Origin: CAVSIS01 sp963814875 | Lineage (GTDB): Bacteria; Acidobacteriota; Thermoanaerobaculia; Thermoanaerobaculales; Sulfomarinibacteraceae | NCBI GenBank assembly: GCA_963814875.1 | Contig: CAWFFJ010000001.1 | Coordinates: forward strand, 1 to 58,713 | Direction of reading: 5' to 3' | Length of the DNA stretch: 58,713 nucleotides | Shown: positions 21,442 to 30,753 of the stretch, piece by piece | How the letters are laid out: each line of letters begins with the position of its first letter | Position numbering within the stretch: position 1 is the stretch's first letter | Notes under the pieces: model-generated | What the model saw: the letters and a program-made list of their open reading frames with translations, nothing else | Told to the model about the DNA's origin: nothing | The model's database searches: none | Position numbers and translations under genes: made by a program

Positions 21442-24057
21442 GCCGACTTCGACGCCTTCGCGGCGGCGGTGGTGGCGGTGCGCCTCTACCCCGATGCGCG
21501 GGTGCTCTTCCCGGGTTCGCAGGAGGCCGCGGTGCGGCGCTTCCTGGCCGAGACCGGGTGGCCGTTCCCGGAGGTCAAGCTGCGCGAGGCCAGGCGGCAG
21601 CGCTGGGAGCATGCGGTGGTCGTCGATACCCGCAACCCCGCGCGGCTCGGCGAGGCCTGGGAGCTGATTCGGCGGGAGTCGTGCCCGCTGACGCTCATCG
21701 ACCACCACCTCAACGAGCCGGAGGCGCTCGGTGCCGCCGAGGTCCTCGAACGACCTGTTGGCGCCACCTGCACCGTTCTCGCCCTGGTGATGCAGGAGCG
21801 CGGCTTGGCGCCAAGCGCCGACGAGGCCTCGCTGCTGCTGATGGGCATCTACGAGGACACCGGCGCGCTGTCCTACCGCGACACCACCCCGGACGACCTC
21901 CGTGCGGCGGCCTGGCTGCTCGAGCACGGAGGCTCGCTCGAATGGGTCCGGCAGTGGGTCCAGCGCGGTCTCGAGCCGAACCAGTTCGAGCTCCTCCACC
22001 GGCTCGCCGAGGGCACCGAGATGGTGACCCTGCACGGCGTGCCGGTCGCGGTGTCGCGGGTGGACGTGGATCGCTACCACGAGGAGGCGGCCTACGTCGT
22101 GCACCGCTGGATGGAGACCTTCGACCTCACCGTCGCGGTCGCGATGCTGGTGCGCGGACGCACGACCACGGTCATCCTGCGCTCGCGTCTCGACGGCCTC
22201 GACGTCGGGGCGGTGGCGCAGCTTTTTGCCGGCGGCGGACACGCCACCGCGGCCTCGGCTCGCGTCACCGGCCGGGTGCCCGTGGAGCTGCGCGAGGAGC
22301 TGCTCTCGGCGCTCGCCCACGCAATGCCGCCCGAGACGTGTGCCCTCGACGTGGCGGTGCGCAAGATCTTCACCGTCGCCGTCGGTACCTCGGTAGCGGA
22401 CGCCAAAGAGCGGCTCAACCACCTCCGCGTCAACGCGCTGCCGGTTGAAGATCCGGAGCGCGGCGAGCTGATCGGGGTGGTGACCCGGCAGATCCTTGAC
22501 CGCGCCCTGTCGCACCGGCTTGACGAACGCCCGGTCGAGACGGTCATGCAGCCGGAGGTCCCGTCGGTGCCCGCCGACACGCCGCTGGGCGAGCTGCGCG
22601 ACCTCTTCCTCGAGCGCTCCTTCCGGTTCGTGGTCGTGGAGGCCGGCGGCCGCCCGGTCGGACTGGTGACCCGGATGGAGCTGTTCCGGCGGCTGTTCGC
22701 CCACCAGCACGAGACCGGGTCGGGCCTCGACAACCGGATGGCCTCGGCGAGGGCGGTGACCCAACCGATCGCAAGCCGCCTGCGCGAGCTGGCGCCGAAG
22801 TGGGTGTGCCCGGTGCTCGAGTCGGTCCCCGAGGTTGCCGCCGAGCACCGCGTGACGGTCTACCTTGTCGGCGGGATGGTGCGCGACCTGCTGCTCGGCC
22901 GCACCAGCGAGGACGTCGACCTGGTCGTGGAGGGTGACGGCATCGCCTTCGCCGAGGCCCTGGCCGAGCGGCACGGCGGCCGCTGCCACCCGCACGCACC
23001 GTTCCTCACCGCAGTCCTCACCCTGTCCGACGGCCACCGGGTCGACGTCGCCTCGGCGCGGACAGAGTTCTACCGGACGCCGGCCGCCCTGCCCGACGTC
23101 GAGACGTCGCTCATCCGCCAGGACCTGTACCGTCGCGACTTCACGATCAACGCCCTCGCGGTGGTGCTGGCCGGCGCACGGTACGGCGAGCTGGTGGACT
23201 TCTTCGGCGGTCGCAAGGACCTCCAACGGCGCGAGCTGCGGGTCCTGCACTCTCTGAGCTTCATCGACGACCCGACACGGGCGATCCGGGCGGTTCGTTA
23301 CGCCCGCCGGCTCGGCTTCACCATCGCACCGGACACCCGCGACCTGATCGCCACAGCCATCCGGGAGGGCGTCTTCGAACGGCTCAGCGGCCAGCGCCTG
23401 GCGCGCGAGCTGGAGCTGCTGCTCGCCGAGCCGCACCCGGCGCAGTCGCTCGCCCTGCTCGCCGAGATCGGTCTGCTCGGCGCGATCTCGAGCGAGCTCC
23501 ACTGGGGACGGGACCTTGCGGCCTTCACCCTCGAGCTGGAGGGCCAGCTCGCGTGGTATGTCCTCGAGGGGCTGGGGCCCGCTCCGGAGGCAACCCGCCT
23601 CTTCCTCGGCGCGCTCGTGGTCGATGCCGGGTCCGCGGCCGCCGCCCGGCTCGCCGAGCGCCTGCAGCTCGCGGGAGAGGCCGAGCGCAGCTTCATAGCG
23701 CTTTCCGAGGAGGTCTCCGCGATGCGCCGCGCGGCCGCTGTGGAGCCCCGTTCGGCCAGGGTGAGGGCGGTCGAGGGCGGCTCCGCCGAGGCCCAGCTGC
23801 TGGCCATGACCGGGCTCGAGCTCGACGCACGGCGGCGCCTGGCGGACGCGGTCGCGGCGGCGGTGCGTGTGCGTCAGCCGGTCCGAGGGATGGCCCTGCG
23901 CGCCGCGGGCGTGCCGGAGGGTCCGTGGCTCGGAGAGGCGCTTCGCGCCACCCGCGACGCACTGGTCGACGGCACAATAGACGAGACCGACGCGTTCGCG
24001 CACGCGGTCGGGCTGGCGCGCCGCGCCCTGGCGGCTCGGCCCGGGAGCGGCCGGTGA
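21415..24057 (+). CDS. DHH-CBS-poly(A) polymerase fusion, tRNA nucleotidyltransferase type
   Basis: 880 residues in three parts. Residues 1-300 are a DHH phosphoesterase domain: VITTHLSADFDAF (motif I), VVVDTRNP, LTLIDHHLNEPE (the DHH at about residue 97) and the DHHA1 signature FAGGGHATAASARVTG. Two CBS repeats follow at about 310-430. Residues 470-880 are a class II CCA-adding/poly(A) polymerase domain: VYLVGGMVRDLLLG, EDVDLVVEGDG (catalytic Asp pair), RRDFTINALAV, and the RNA-binding segment DDPTRAIRAVRYARRLGF. This layout is known for A-adding enzymes that share CCA addition with a separate CC-adding enzyme in some bacteria. GTG 21415 is supported by the -10 spacing and by DHH motif I at the N-terminus. 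Confidence 0.88.
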   Translation: MRVITTHLSADFDAFAAAVVAVRLYPDARVLFPGSQEAAVRRFLAETGWPFPEVKLREARRQRWEHAVVVDTRNPARLGEAWELIRRESCPLTLIDHHLNEPEALGAAEVLERPVGATCTVLALVMQERGLAPSADEASLLLMGIYEDTGALSYRDTTPDDLRAAAWLLEHGGSLEWVRQWVQRGLEPNQFELLHRLAEGTEMVTLHGVPVAVSRVDVDRYHEEAAYVVHRWMETFDLTVAVAMLVRGRTTTVILRSRLDGLDVGAVAQLFAGGGHATAASARVTGRVPVELREELLSALAHAMPPETCALDVAVRKIFTVAVGTSVADAKERLNHLRVNALPVEDPERGELIGVVTRQILDRALSHRLDERPVETVMQPEVPSVPADTPLGELRDLFLERSFRFVVVEAGGRPVGLVTRMELFRRLFAHQHETGSGLDNRMASARAVTQPIASRLRELAPKWVCPVLESVPEVAAEHRVTVYLVGGMVRDLLLGRTSEDVDLVVEGDGIAFAEALAERHGGRCHPHAPFLTAVLTLSDGHRVDVASARTEFYRTPAALPDVETSLIRQDLYRRDFTINALAVVLAGARYGELVDFFGGRKDLQRRELRVLHSLSFIDDPTRAIRAVRYARRLGFTIAPDTRDLIATAIREGVFERLSGQRLARELELLLAEPHPAQSLALLAEIGLLGAISSELHWGRDLAAFTLELEGQLAWYVLEGLGPAPEATRLFLGALVVDAGSAAAARLAERLQLAGEAERSFIALSEEVSAMRRAAAVEPRSARVRAVEGGSAEAQLLAMTGLELDARRRLADAVAAAVRVRQPVRGMALRAAGVPEGPWLGEALRATRDALVDGTIDETDAFAHAVGLARRALAARPGSGR

Positions 24058-24707
24058 CCGCGGCCCTGCTTGCACTGGCGCTGCAGCTCGCGACCCCGAC
24101 ACCCGAGGCGACGCCGATCCCGGTGGCGGCGCCGCTTCCGGTGGTCGAACGCACCGTCACGCTGCGGGATCGGGCGGTGAGGGTGAGCCTCTTCTCCGAC
24201 AGCGTCGCGGTGGTCAGCATCCGCGAGTCCGGCATCCAGGTCTGGGTCGGCCGCCTGACCCTCGACCAGCCGGTCTACATGGCCTACCTGATCTCGATCC
24301 AACGTGACACGACCGAGCTCTCCGATCTGCGCGGACAGATCGAGGACGAGGCGCAGTCCGTGGGCGCAGCGGCTGTCATCGATCTGTATGTCGGCGACGC
24401 CGGCCCGCGACGGATCGCGTACTCGCCGGTGGCGGTGCTCGACCTCTCGCTGGGGCGGCTGGTCAGGACCCTCGACGACATCCAGAGCACGGTGCTCGAG
24501 GCGGATGCCGGAGAGGAGGCGCTGCGCGGCTGGGAGCCGCATCTGGGCGAGATCGTGGAGCTGCTCACCGGGAGGCTCGCCGAGATCACGGATGTCCGCG
24601 AGGACGGGACCATCGTCCTCGAGCACCTCGAGACTGCGATGATCGAGGTGGTGCCTGCGGGCAGTCGCTCCGACGTCATCCTGCGCGTGGTGCGGGAGCG
24701 GCGATGA
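24054..24707 (+). CDS. Hypothetical protein with possible signal segment
   Basis: 217 residues, starting at GTG 24054, which overlaps the stop of the preceding gene as GTGA. A short hydrophobic N-terminus (AALLALALQLATPTPEAT) may be a signal peptide or membrane anchor. The body is rich in beta strands and acidic residues, for example VTLRDRAVRVSLFSDSVAVV, LIDLYVGDAG-like strands and EIVELLTGRLAEITDVREDG. I do not recognise a family. The overlaps on both sides place it in an operon with the tRNA nucleotidyltransferase and rsmD. Confidence 0.6.
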   Translation: MTAALLALALQLATPTPEATPIPVAAPLPVVERTVTLRDRAVRVSLFSDSVAVVSIRESGIQVWVGRLTLDQPVYMAYLISIQRDTTELSDLRGQIEDEAQSVGAAAVIDLYVGDAGPRRIAYSPVAVLDLSLGRLVRTLDDIQSTVLEADAGEEALRGWEPHLGEIVELLTGRLAEITDVREDGTIVLEHLETAMIEVVPAGSRSDVILRVVRERR

Positions 24708-25276
24708 GGGTTACGGGCGGGCGCTGGTGCTCGCGGCAGCTCAAGGGCCCGACCCGCGGGATGCCACTGCGGCCGACCCCCGACGCCATGAGGGAGAGGG
24801 CCTTCGCGGTGCTCGGCGATCGCATCGCCGGCGCGCGGGTGCTCGACCTCTATGCCGGCACAGGCGCGGTCGGCATCGAGGCGCTGTCGCGCGGCGCGGC
24901 GCGGGTGGTCTTCGTGGAGCGACACCCGGCGGCGGTTCGACTGGTGGAGGCCAACCTCGCCCGGCTCGGTGCCACCTCGGCAGAAGCGGTCGTGATGGTG
25001 CGGCCGGCACGGGCGGCGGTCGAGGAGCTCGCCCGCTTCGGGGAGCGCTTCGACCTGGTGTGGGCGGACCCACCGTTCGAGATCTGGCGGGAGGGCCTCG
25101 AGGTGCTCGAGGCCGCCGCTGCGGTCGGGCTTCTCGCTGTGGACGGCATCGCCTGCCTGGAGTGCCCAGAGCGCGCCGACGTCGTGGTCGCCACCGGCCT
25201 CGAGGTGCTGCGCGACCTGGGCGGCGGCGCGTCCCGGGTTGTCCTGCTTGCGACGCGCGGCGGTACTCAGGATTAA
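24704..25276 (+). CDS. rsmD: 16S rRNA (guanine966-N2)-methyltransferase RsmD
   Basis: 190 residues. The Rossmann SAM-binding motif is RVLDLYAGTGAVGIEALSRG, the acidic strand is VVFVERH, and the catalytic motif FDLVWADPPFE contains DPPF, as in RsmD. The N-terminus MRVTGGRWCSRQLKGP and RPTPDAMRERAF are typical of the family. It methylates G966 of 16S rRNA on the assembling 30S subunit. ATG 24704 overlaps the previous stop as ATGA. The usual partner coaD does not follow; the next genes belong to the moxR cluster. Confidence 0.92.
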   Translation: MRVTGGRWCSRQLKGPTRGMPLRPTPDAMRERAFAVLGDRIAGARVLDLYAGTGAVGIEALSRGAARVVFVERHPAAVRLVEANLARLGATSAEAVVMVRPARAAVEELARFGERFDLVWADPPFEIWREGLEVLEAAAAVGLLAVDGIACLECPERADVVVATGLEVLRDLGGGASRVVLLATRGGTQD

Positions 25277-25372
25277 CCCGACCTGCTCAGGGGGTTCCCT
25301 TTGGGGCCGGATGGGCGGAACGGTGGCGGGCGCGGGTCCGTACAACCGTACGTGGCGAAGGAGACCATCACA

Positions 25373-25408
25373 ATGATGTGGAGCACGACAGTGGAGCGGC
25401 GATCGTGA
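25373..25408 (+). CDS. Possible 11-residue leader peptide before moxR
   Basis: ATG 25373 is preceded nine bases upstream by AAGGAG (25358-25363), the best ribosome site in this gap. The frame encodes MMWSTTVERRS and stops at TGA 25406-25408, which overlaps the moxR GTG start (25405) as GTGA. Ribosomes ending here could re-initiate on moxR. The alternative is that AAGGAG serves an in-frame moxR GTG at 25378. Confidence 0.35.
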   Translation: MMWSTTVERRS

Positions 25409-26364
25409 ACCCGGTGAGCCCGGCGGTGCTGGCATCGCTCCAGAGCCTGCGCGACTCGATTCTGCGGGTGTTCCGGGGTCGGCCGGAGCTGGTCGAGGCG
25501 CTCATTGCTTCGCTGCTCGCGCGTGGCCACGTGCTGCTCGAGGACGTGCCCGGGGTCGGTAAGACGACCCTCGCCCAGGCCCTGGCGCGCTCGCTGCAGC
25601 TCGCTTTCCACCGCATCCAGTTCACCTCTGACACGCTGCCGTCGGACATCATCGGGATCTCGGTCTTTCGCCAGGACACCGGCAGTTTCGAGTTCGTCCC
25701 TGGGCCGTTGTTCGCCAACGTGGTGCTCGCCGACGAGATCAACCGTGCCACGCCGCGCACCCAGTCGGCCCTGCTCGAGGCGATGAGCGAGCACGCGGTC
25801 ACCGTCGAGCGCACCCGGCACCGCTTGGACGAGCCGTTCCTGGTCGTGGCGACCCAGAACCCGGTCGAGTCCATCGGCACTTATCAGCTGCCCGAGTCGC
25901 AGCTCGACCGCTTCCTGATGCGTCTGTCGATGGGATACCCGCCGCGCGAGGCCGAGCTCGAGCTGATCCGGGCCGGCACCGTCGAACCGGAGCTCGAGCA
26001 GCTCGTCCCGGTGCTCGACGCGGCTGACGTCATCGAGATGCAACGCCAGGTTCGGGAGGTCCACGTCGCCGAGTCGCTCAACGAGTACGTGCTCTCGGTC
26101 GCCGAGCACTCGCGCCGGCACGAGGCGCTCGCGCTCGGCATCTCGACCCGCGGGGCGCTCGCCTGGCACCGCTCGGCCCAGGCGCTGGCGCTGGTCCGCG
26201 GTCGCGGCTTCGTGACTGCAGACGACCTCCACGAGATCGCTGAACCGGTGCTGGCCCACCGGATCTTGCTCGCCGACCCGCTCGTCGGGGACGGTTGGGA
26301 ACGCAGCCGGCGAGAGCGTGCCGTGGTGCACATGCTGCTCGACGAGGTGCCGGTCCCGCGATGA
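25405..26364 (+). CDS. MoxR-family AAA ATPase
   Basis: 319 residues. Walker A is DVPGVGKTTLAQALA at about residue 50, Walker B is VVLADEINRA, and the arginine-rich and sensor segments FLVVATQNPVESIGTYQLPE and QLDRFLMRL are characteristic of MoxR. The C-terminal lid contains GISTRGALAWHRSAQALAL. MoxR ATPases act as chaperones that mature partner proteins, often together with DUF58 and VWA proteins. It starts the cluster moxR-DUF58-tgpA, whose members are joined by 4-bp overlaps. GTG 25405 is used; GTG 25378 is possible. Confidence 0.92.
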   Translation: MNPVSPAVLASLQSLRDSILRVFRGRPELVEALIASLLARGHVLLEDVPGVGKTTLAQALARSLQLAFHRIQFTSDTLPSDIIGISVFRQDTGSFEFVPGPLFANVVLADEINRATPRTQSALLEAMSEHAVTVERTRHRLDEPFLVVATQNPVESIGTYQLPESQLDRFLMRLSMGYPPREAELELIRAGTVEPELEQLVPVLDAADVIEMQRQVREVHVAESLNEYVLSVAEHSRRHEALALGISTRGALAWHRSAQALALVRGRGFVTADDLHEIAEPVLAHRILLADPLVGDGWERSRRERAVVHMLLDEVPVPR

Positions 26365-27416
26365 GGCCGGGGGTTGCGGCCACCGAGTCGGCGCGGTCTC
26401 CGCGCGGTGCTGCACCGAGCGGATGGCGGGCGCGGTTTCCCGGATTCGGCCTTCGTCTCACCCGATGGGGCGGGATCTTCCTCGCCGTGCTGCTGGTCGT
26501 CGGCCTCGCCGCGGTCAACACCGGCAACAACGCCCTGATCATGGTGCTCGGGCTGGCCCTGGGCAGCTACGTCGTCTCCGGAGCCTGGTCGCGTCAGGTC
26601 CTGGGGGCGGTGACGGTCCGGCTGGAGCGTCCGCGCGAGCTCTTCGCGGGCCGCCCGGTGGTGCTCGGTCTGACCGTGACCAACCACTCGCGTCTGCCGG
26701 CTTACGGGTTGGTGCTGCGCGATGGGCGTGGGCGCGCGGTACTGCTCGAGTCTCTCCTCCCCGGCCGCTCAGAGCGGCGCCGCAGCATCGAAGTCGTGCT
26801 GCCGCGGCGCGGTTGGACGGTGCTCGGGCCGTGGCGTGTGGAGGTTCTCCTGCCGCTCGGCTTCTTCCTCAAGTCGAAGCGGGTGGTGGGCGAGGAGCGG
26901 GTGCTGGTCTACCCGCGCCTGCTCCCCACCGCTCGGGCGCGACGGGTGGGGGCATCCGCCGGGCGCGAAGCGGCTCGGGAGCGGGATCACGGCCGGGAGG
27001 GCGATGTCACTCAGCTGCGAGGGTTCCAGTCAGGTGACGAACGTCGCCAGATCCACTGGAAGCAGACCGCACGCCAGCAGCGGCTGATCGTCACGGAGCG
27101 TCAACGGCGGAGCGAGGGCGCGGTCTACTTGGTGCTCGATCCGCGTGTCGACCATCTCGACGACGCGGCGGCGCTCGAGCGCTTCGAGGCAGCGGTCAGC
27201 GCGGTGGCTACGGTCGCGGTCGAGCGGATCCGGCGCCGGGAGCCGGTCGGGTTGATCCTCGGGCGCACGGTTGTCGCGCCGGTCGCCGGGCCGGAGCACG
27301 GCGCTGCGCTGCTGGCGCCGCTCGCAGAGCTCCGACCGGAACCCGCAGACGCGCCGCCGCCTCGGGTGCCCAAAGGGATAGACTGGACCGCCTTTACCCC
27401 CGGGGAGGCGGCGTGA
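26361..27416 (+). CDS. DUF58 domain-containing membrane protein
   Basis: 351 residues. Two adjacent membrane segments (IFLAVLLVVGLAAVNTGNNA, then LIMVLGLALGSYVVSGAW) lead to a soluble region with Ig-like strands and the DUF58 signature GREGDVTQLRGFQSGDERRQIHWKQTARQ (conserved RxYxxGDxxRxIHWK type, here LRGFQSGDERRQIHWK). DUF58 proteins usually pair with MoxR ATPases and resemble VWA folds. The cluster may act in envelope protein assembly or peptidoglycan-related processes, but no substrate is known. ATG 26361 overlaps the moxR stop as ATGA. Confidence 0.85.
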   Translation: MRPGVAATESARSPRGAAPSGWRARFPGFGLRLTRWGGIFLAVLLVVGLAAVNTGNNALIMVLGLALGSYVVSGAWSRQVLGAVTVRLERPRELFAGRPVVLGLTVTNHSRLPAYGLVLRDGRGRAVLLESLLPGRSERRRSIEVVLPRRGWTVLGPWRVEVLLPLGFFLKSKRVVGEERVLVYPRLLPTARARRVGASAGREAARERDHGREGDVTQLRGFQSGDERRQIHWKQTARQQRLIVTERQRRSEGAVYLVLDPRVDHLDDAAALERFEAAVSAVATVAVERIRRREPVGLILGRTVVAPVAGPEHGAALLAPLAELRPEPADAPPPRVPKGIDWTAFTPGEAA

Positions 27417-29395
27417 CAGCCGATCGCCGTCTGCTCGGACTCGTGCTCGCGTGGGCGATCCTGCCACTGCCGTTCACCGGTATCACGCGGCTGCCGTTCT
27501 GGCTCGTGGCCGTTGCCGCCGCCGGCTGGCTCGTGATCCGGCCAAACCGCCCGGTCAACCTCCCGACCTGGACGCAGAACTTGGCGGCGGTGGTCATCCT
27601 GATCGTGGTCCTCGCCTCGGGGGGCCTGCGGGTCGGGCCGCTGCGACCCCTGGGACACTTGCTCCTGCTGCTCGCGGCGGTTCAGGTGTTGCTCGTGGCG
27701 AATCGCAGGTCGTTCGTGCGTGCGCTGCCGACGGTCGCCCTCCTGTGGCTGATCTCGGTGGCCTCGTCGACCCACATCACGCTACTCGGCTATCTGATCG
27801 CTTCGGCCGTGATCGGCTGGTGGGTCGGCATGCGGGTCCTCCTCGGCGGGCTGCCGGGCGCCGTAGGAGCACGGACGCGGCCGCGGCCTGCCCACGCCGC
27901 CGTCGCCGGTGTGCTCGCCTGCGTGCTCGCGGTGCCGGTGTTCCTGGCGATGCCGCGGCTACGTTCACCGTGGATCGCAGGGACCGGCGGGTCGCGCTCG
28001 GTGACCGGATTCTCGACCGCGGTCGAGCTCGGCAGTGTGGGCGCGATCCGAGAGTCTCGAGAGGTCAGTCTCGTGCTCACCGCCGCCGAGGGTCGGAGGG
28101 TCGAGGGCCGGTGGACCCGCCTGCGGGCGACCGCGTTCGACCTCGTGCGGACCGGGGCCTGGGCCCCTCGCCGGTCGGGTCTACGGCCACCCGAGGTCCG
28201 CGGCGATCGGATCTGGCTCGCGCCCGACCGGCGTGGCCTGTCCGGATCCGATGAGCTCGGCATCGAGCTGCTGCACCCAGAGCGCTATCTGTTCCTGCCC
28301 GAGGATACGATCGCTGTGCAGGTGCCGGCCGAGGTCCGGGTGGATCCCGCAGGAGGGCTGTTGCTGCGCGGTCGGTCGCACGGCCCGTTGAGGTACCGGG
28401 TGTGGGTGGCCAGGGACCATGTGACCCGGCGCGAGCCGCCGACGGCCCGCGACCTCTACGTTCCGCGCGGCAATCAGAGCGTGGCGGCGCTGGCGCGCGA
28501 GATAGTCCGCTCCCTCAGCGGCGCCCGCGAGCGCGCCGAGGCCGTGGTCACCTACCTGCAGGCGAACTACAGCTACTCCCTCGACGTCTCGGCGGGGCGC
28601 TGGGAGGCGGACCCGGTGGGCTGGTTCCTGCTGGTCAGCCGCGCCGGGCACTGCGAGTACTTCGCCGGATCGATGGTGGTGCTGCTGCGCACCCTCGGCG
28701 TGCCCGCGCGCATGGTCGGCGGCTACAGCGGCGGCACCGCGTCGCCCTCCGGAGGCGAGGTGCTGGTGCGCCAGGCCAACGCGCACACCTGGGTCGAGGT
28801 CTGGCTCGGCCCGCGGGAGGGCTGGGTGAGCTACGACCCGACGCCCTCCGAGGGAATTCCGTCGCTCGACATCCCGACTCGGGCGGACCGCCTGCGCCAG
28901 GCCTGGGACTGGGCGCTGATGACCTGGGACCGCCACGTCCTGACCTTCGGGCTCAGCGAGCAGGTCGAGCTGATCGCGAACACGATCGGCGAGGCACTCA
29001 GGCTCGCGAGGATGCCCCGCCTCCCGATCTGGCTCGGGACCACCGGGCTGTTGGCAGCGCTGCTGGTGTTGCTCGGGCGACGCCGGACGCGCACCCGCCG
29101 TTCCAGCGCCGGCCGGGGACCGGCCGCCACGGCGATCGGGCGCCTGGCGCGGCGGCTCGAGCGCGGTGGCGAGGAGGTCGCGCCGGGCGCCACGCTGGGG
29201 CGCATCGGCGCCTCGGCGGCGCAGCGGTGGCCCCAGGTCGCCGGCCCCATCACGCGTCTCGTCCGGCTTGCCGACGAGGAGTTGTTTGCCCCGGGCGGCG
29301 GTGCGCCGAGGGCGCACGACGCGCGCGACGCGTGGCGGGAGGTGCGGCGGGCGCTCACCGAAGCGCACCGTGAGCCTGGTGAGATCTGGAGGTGA
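27413..29395 (+). CDS. TgpA-like transglutaminase membrane protein
   Basis: 660 residues. The N-terminal 180 residues hold about six membrane helices. The periplasmic transglutaminase-like domain carries the catalytic triad: Cys in SRAGHCEYFAGSMVVLLRTL (about residue 412), His in QANAHTWVEVWL (about 457) and Asp in GWVSYDPTPSEG (about 474). A further membrane helix near 545-560 (LPIWLGTTGLLAALLVLLG) precedes a cytoplasmic DUF4129-like tail. This is the usual third member of MoxR-DUF58 clusters. It may cross-link or cleave envelope proteins, though the substrate is not known. GTG 27413 overlaps the DUF58 stop as GTGA. Confidence 0.88.
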   Translation: MTADRRLLGLVLAWAILPLPFTGITRLPFWLVAVAAAGWLVIRPNRPVNLPTWTQNLAAVVILIVVLASGGLRVGPLRPLGHLLLLLAAVQVLLVANRRSFVRALPTVALLWLISVASSTHITLLGYLIASAVIGWWVGMRVLLGGLPGAVGARTRPRPAHAAVAGVLACVLAVPVFLAMPRLRSPWIAGTGGSRSVTGFSTAVELGSVGAIRESREVSLVLTAAEGRRVEGRWTRLRATAFDLVRTGAWAPRRSGLRPPEVRGDRIWLAPDRRGLSGSDELGIELLHPERYLFLPEDTIAVQVPAEVRVDPAGGLLLRGRSHGPLRYRVWVARDHVTRREPPTARDLYVPRGNQSVAALAREIVRSLSGARERAEAVVTYLQANYSYSLDVSAGRWEADPVGWFLLVSRAGHCEYFAGSMVVLLRTLGVPARMVGGYSGGTASPSGGEVLVRQANAHTWVEVWLGPREGWVSYDPTPSEGIPSLDIPTRADRLRQAWDWALMTWDRHVLTFGLSEQVELIANTIGEALRLARMPRLPIWLGTTGLLAALLVLLGRRRTRTRRSSAGRGPAATAIGRLARRLERGGEEVAPGATLGRIGASAAQRWPQVAGPITRLVRLADEELFAPGGGAPRAHDARDAWREVRRALTEAHREPGEIWR

Positions 29396-29430
29396 AGCCC
29401 CCGGCCCTTGTTCCCCTGCGCCCGGGCCAC

Positions 29431-29436
29431 TATGAT
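29431..29436 (+). promoter_or_regulatory. Putative -10 box of the NfeD gene
   Basis: TATGAT is seven bases before ATG 29444. Two upstream in-frame ATGs (29432, 29435) fall inside this box, so the box, together with the better signal peptide, supports ATG 29444 as the start. Confidence 0.4.
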
Positions 29437-29443
29437 GAAGGCG

Positions 29444-30751
29444 ATGTCGCGCATTCTCAGTGTTGCTTTCGGCGCTGCGCTCGCGCTCGCCGTTGTGGCC
29501 TCAGCGAACGCCGGGGAGATCATCCATCTCCAGCTCGACGACACCATCCAGCCGGTTTCTCAGCGCTACATCGAGCGCGGCTTGGCCGAGGCCGCTCGGC
29601 GCGACGCCACCCTGCTGGTGCTCCAGCTCGACACCCCGGGCGGGCTCATCGACACCACCCGCAAGATCACCTCGGCGATCACGGGCTCGCCGGTGCCGGT
29701 GGTCGTGTTCGTCGCGCCAGGCGGCGCCAGGGCGGCATCGGCCGGGTTCTTCATCCTGATCTCCGCCGATGTCGCAGCGATGGCGCCGGGCACGAACACC
29801 GGCGCCGCATCACCGGTCGGTGGTAAGGGCGAGGATCTCGGCGACACGCTCAAGAAGAAGGTCTTCAACGACACCTCGGCGATGGTCCGGTCGCTGGCCG
29901 AGGCGAGGGGCCGCAACGTCGACAAGGCGATCGAGGCGGTCATGGAGGCGAGCTCGTTCACCGCCGACGAGGCCCTCAAGGACGGCCTCATCGACCTCAT
30001 CGCCAAGGACCTCGACGACCTCATCCACCAGCTCGACGGGCGTGAGATCAAGCGCTTCGACGGCAGCACGCTGCGCCTCGAGCTCGCCGACGCCGTCATC
30101 GTCCCGCTCGAGCGAACACCGGCCGAGCGTTTCCTGTCGGTGCTCGCCAACCCGAACATCGCCTATCTGCTGATGGCGCTCGGCATGCTCGGGATCTACG
30201 TCGAGATCACCCATCCGGGCGGGGTCCTGCCCGGGGTCGTGGGGGTCATCGCAATGCTGCTCGCTCTGTACTCGCTGTCGGTGCTGCCGGTCAACATGGC
30301 CGGGGTCGCTCTGATCGTCGTCGCGCTGGTGCTGTTCGTGCTCGAGGTCAAGATCACCAGCTACGGCCTGCTCACCGCGGGCGGCGTGGCCTCCTTCGTG
30401 CTCGGCTCGCTGTTGCTGTTCGACTCGCCGATACCCGACATGCGGGTTAGCCTCGGCGTCATCCTGCCGACCGCCCTCGTGGTGGCCGGTATCACCATCT
30501 TCCTCCTCACCCGGGTCGCCCGCGCACACCGCGCGCCGGTGATGACCGGCAAAGAGGGTCTCATCGGCGAGGTCGGCCGGGTGTTGGTCGAGCTCGCCCC
30601 ACAGGGCAAGATCGCCATCCATGGGGAGTACTGGGACGCCCGGACGGACGCCGCTGCACCGCTGCTGCGCGGCGCCCTGGTCCGGGTGGTCGCCGTCGGC
30701 GAGCACGACCTGCTGGTCGAGCCGGCCGACGGCGGCACCGCCGGGAGGTAG
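29444..30751 (+). CDS. NfeD-family membrane-bound serine protease (long form)
   Basis: About 435 residues. A signal peptide (SRILSVAFGAALALAVVASA) leads to a ClpP/SppA-like protease domain: LLVLQLDTPGGLIDTTRKI, then VVVFVAPGGARAASAGFFIL with the nucleophilic Ser near residue 97. Four or so membrane helices follow (LLMALGMLGIYVEITHPGG begins this part), and a C-terminal OB-fold NfeDC domain with GLIGEVGRVLVELAPQGKIA and LVRVVAVGEHDLLVEP. Long NfeD proteins work with slipins in membrane quality control, where related archaeal proteases cut stomatin C-termini. The slipin gene starts two bases downstream, so the pair is one operon. Confidence 0.9.
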   Translation: MSRILSVAFGAALALAVVASANAGEIIHLQLDDTIQPVSQRYIERGLAEAARRDATLLVLQLDTPGGLIDTTRKITSAITGSPVPVVVFVAPGGARAASAGFFILISADVAAMAPGTNTGAASPVGGKGEDLGDTLKKKVFNDTSAMVRSLAEARGRNVDKAIEAVMEASSFTADEALKDGLIDLIAKDLDDLIHQLDGREIKRFDGSTLRLELADAVIVPLERTPAERFLSVLANPNIAYLLMALGMLGIYVEITHPGGVLPGVVGVIAMLLALYSLSVLPVNMAGVALIVVALVLFVLEVKITSYGLLTAGGVASFVLGSLLLFDSPIPDMRVSLGVILPTALVVAGITIFLLTRVARAHRAPVMTGKEGLIGEVGRVLVELAPQGKIAIHGEYWDARTDAAAPLLRGALVRVVAVGEHDLLVEPADGGTAGR

Positions 30752-30753
30752 GC

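Noticed and set aside
21367..24102. A 911-codon open frame antisense to the DHH-CBS gene
   Set aside because: High GC leaves antisense frames open by chance. The sense frame has all catalytic motifs, while the antisense translation has no recognisable domain.
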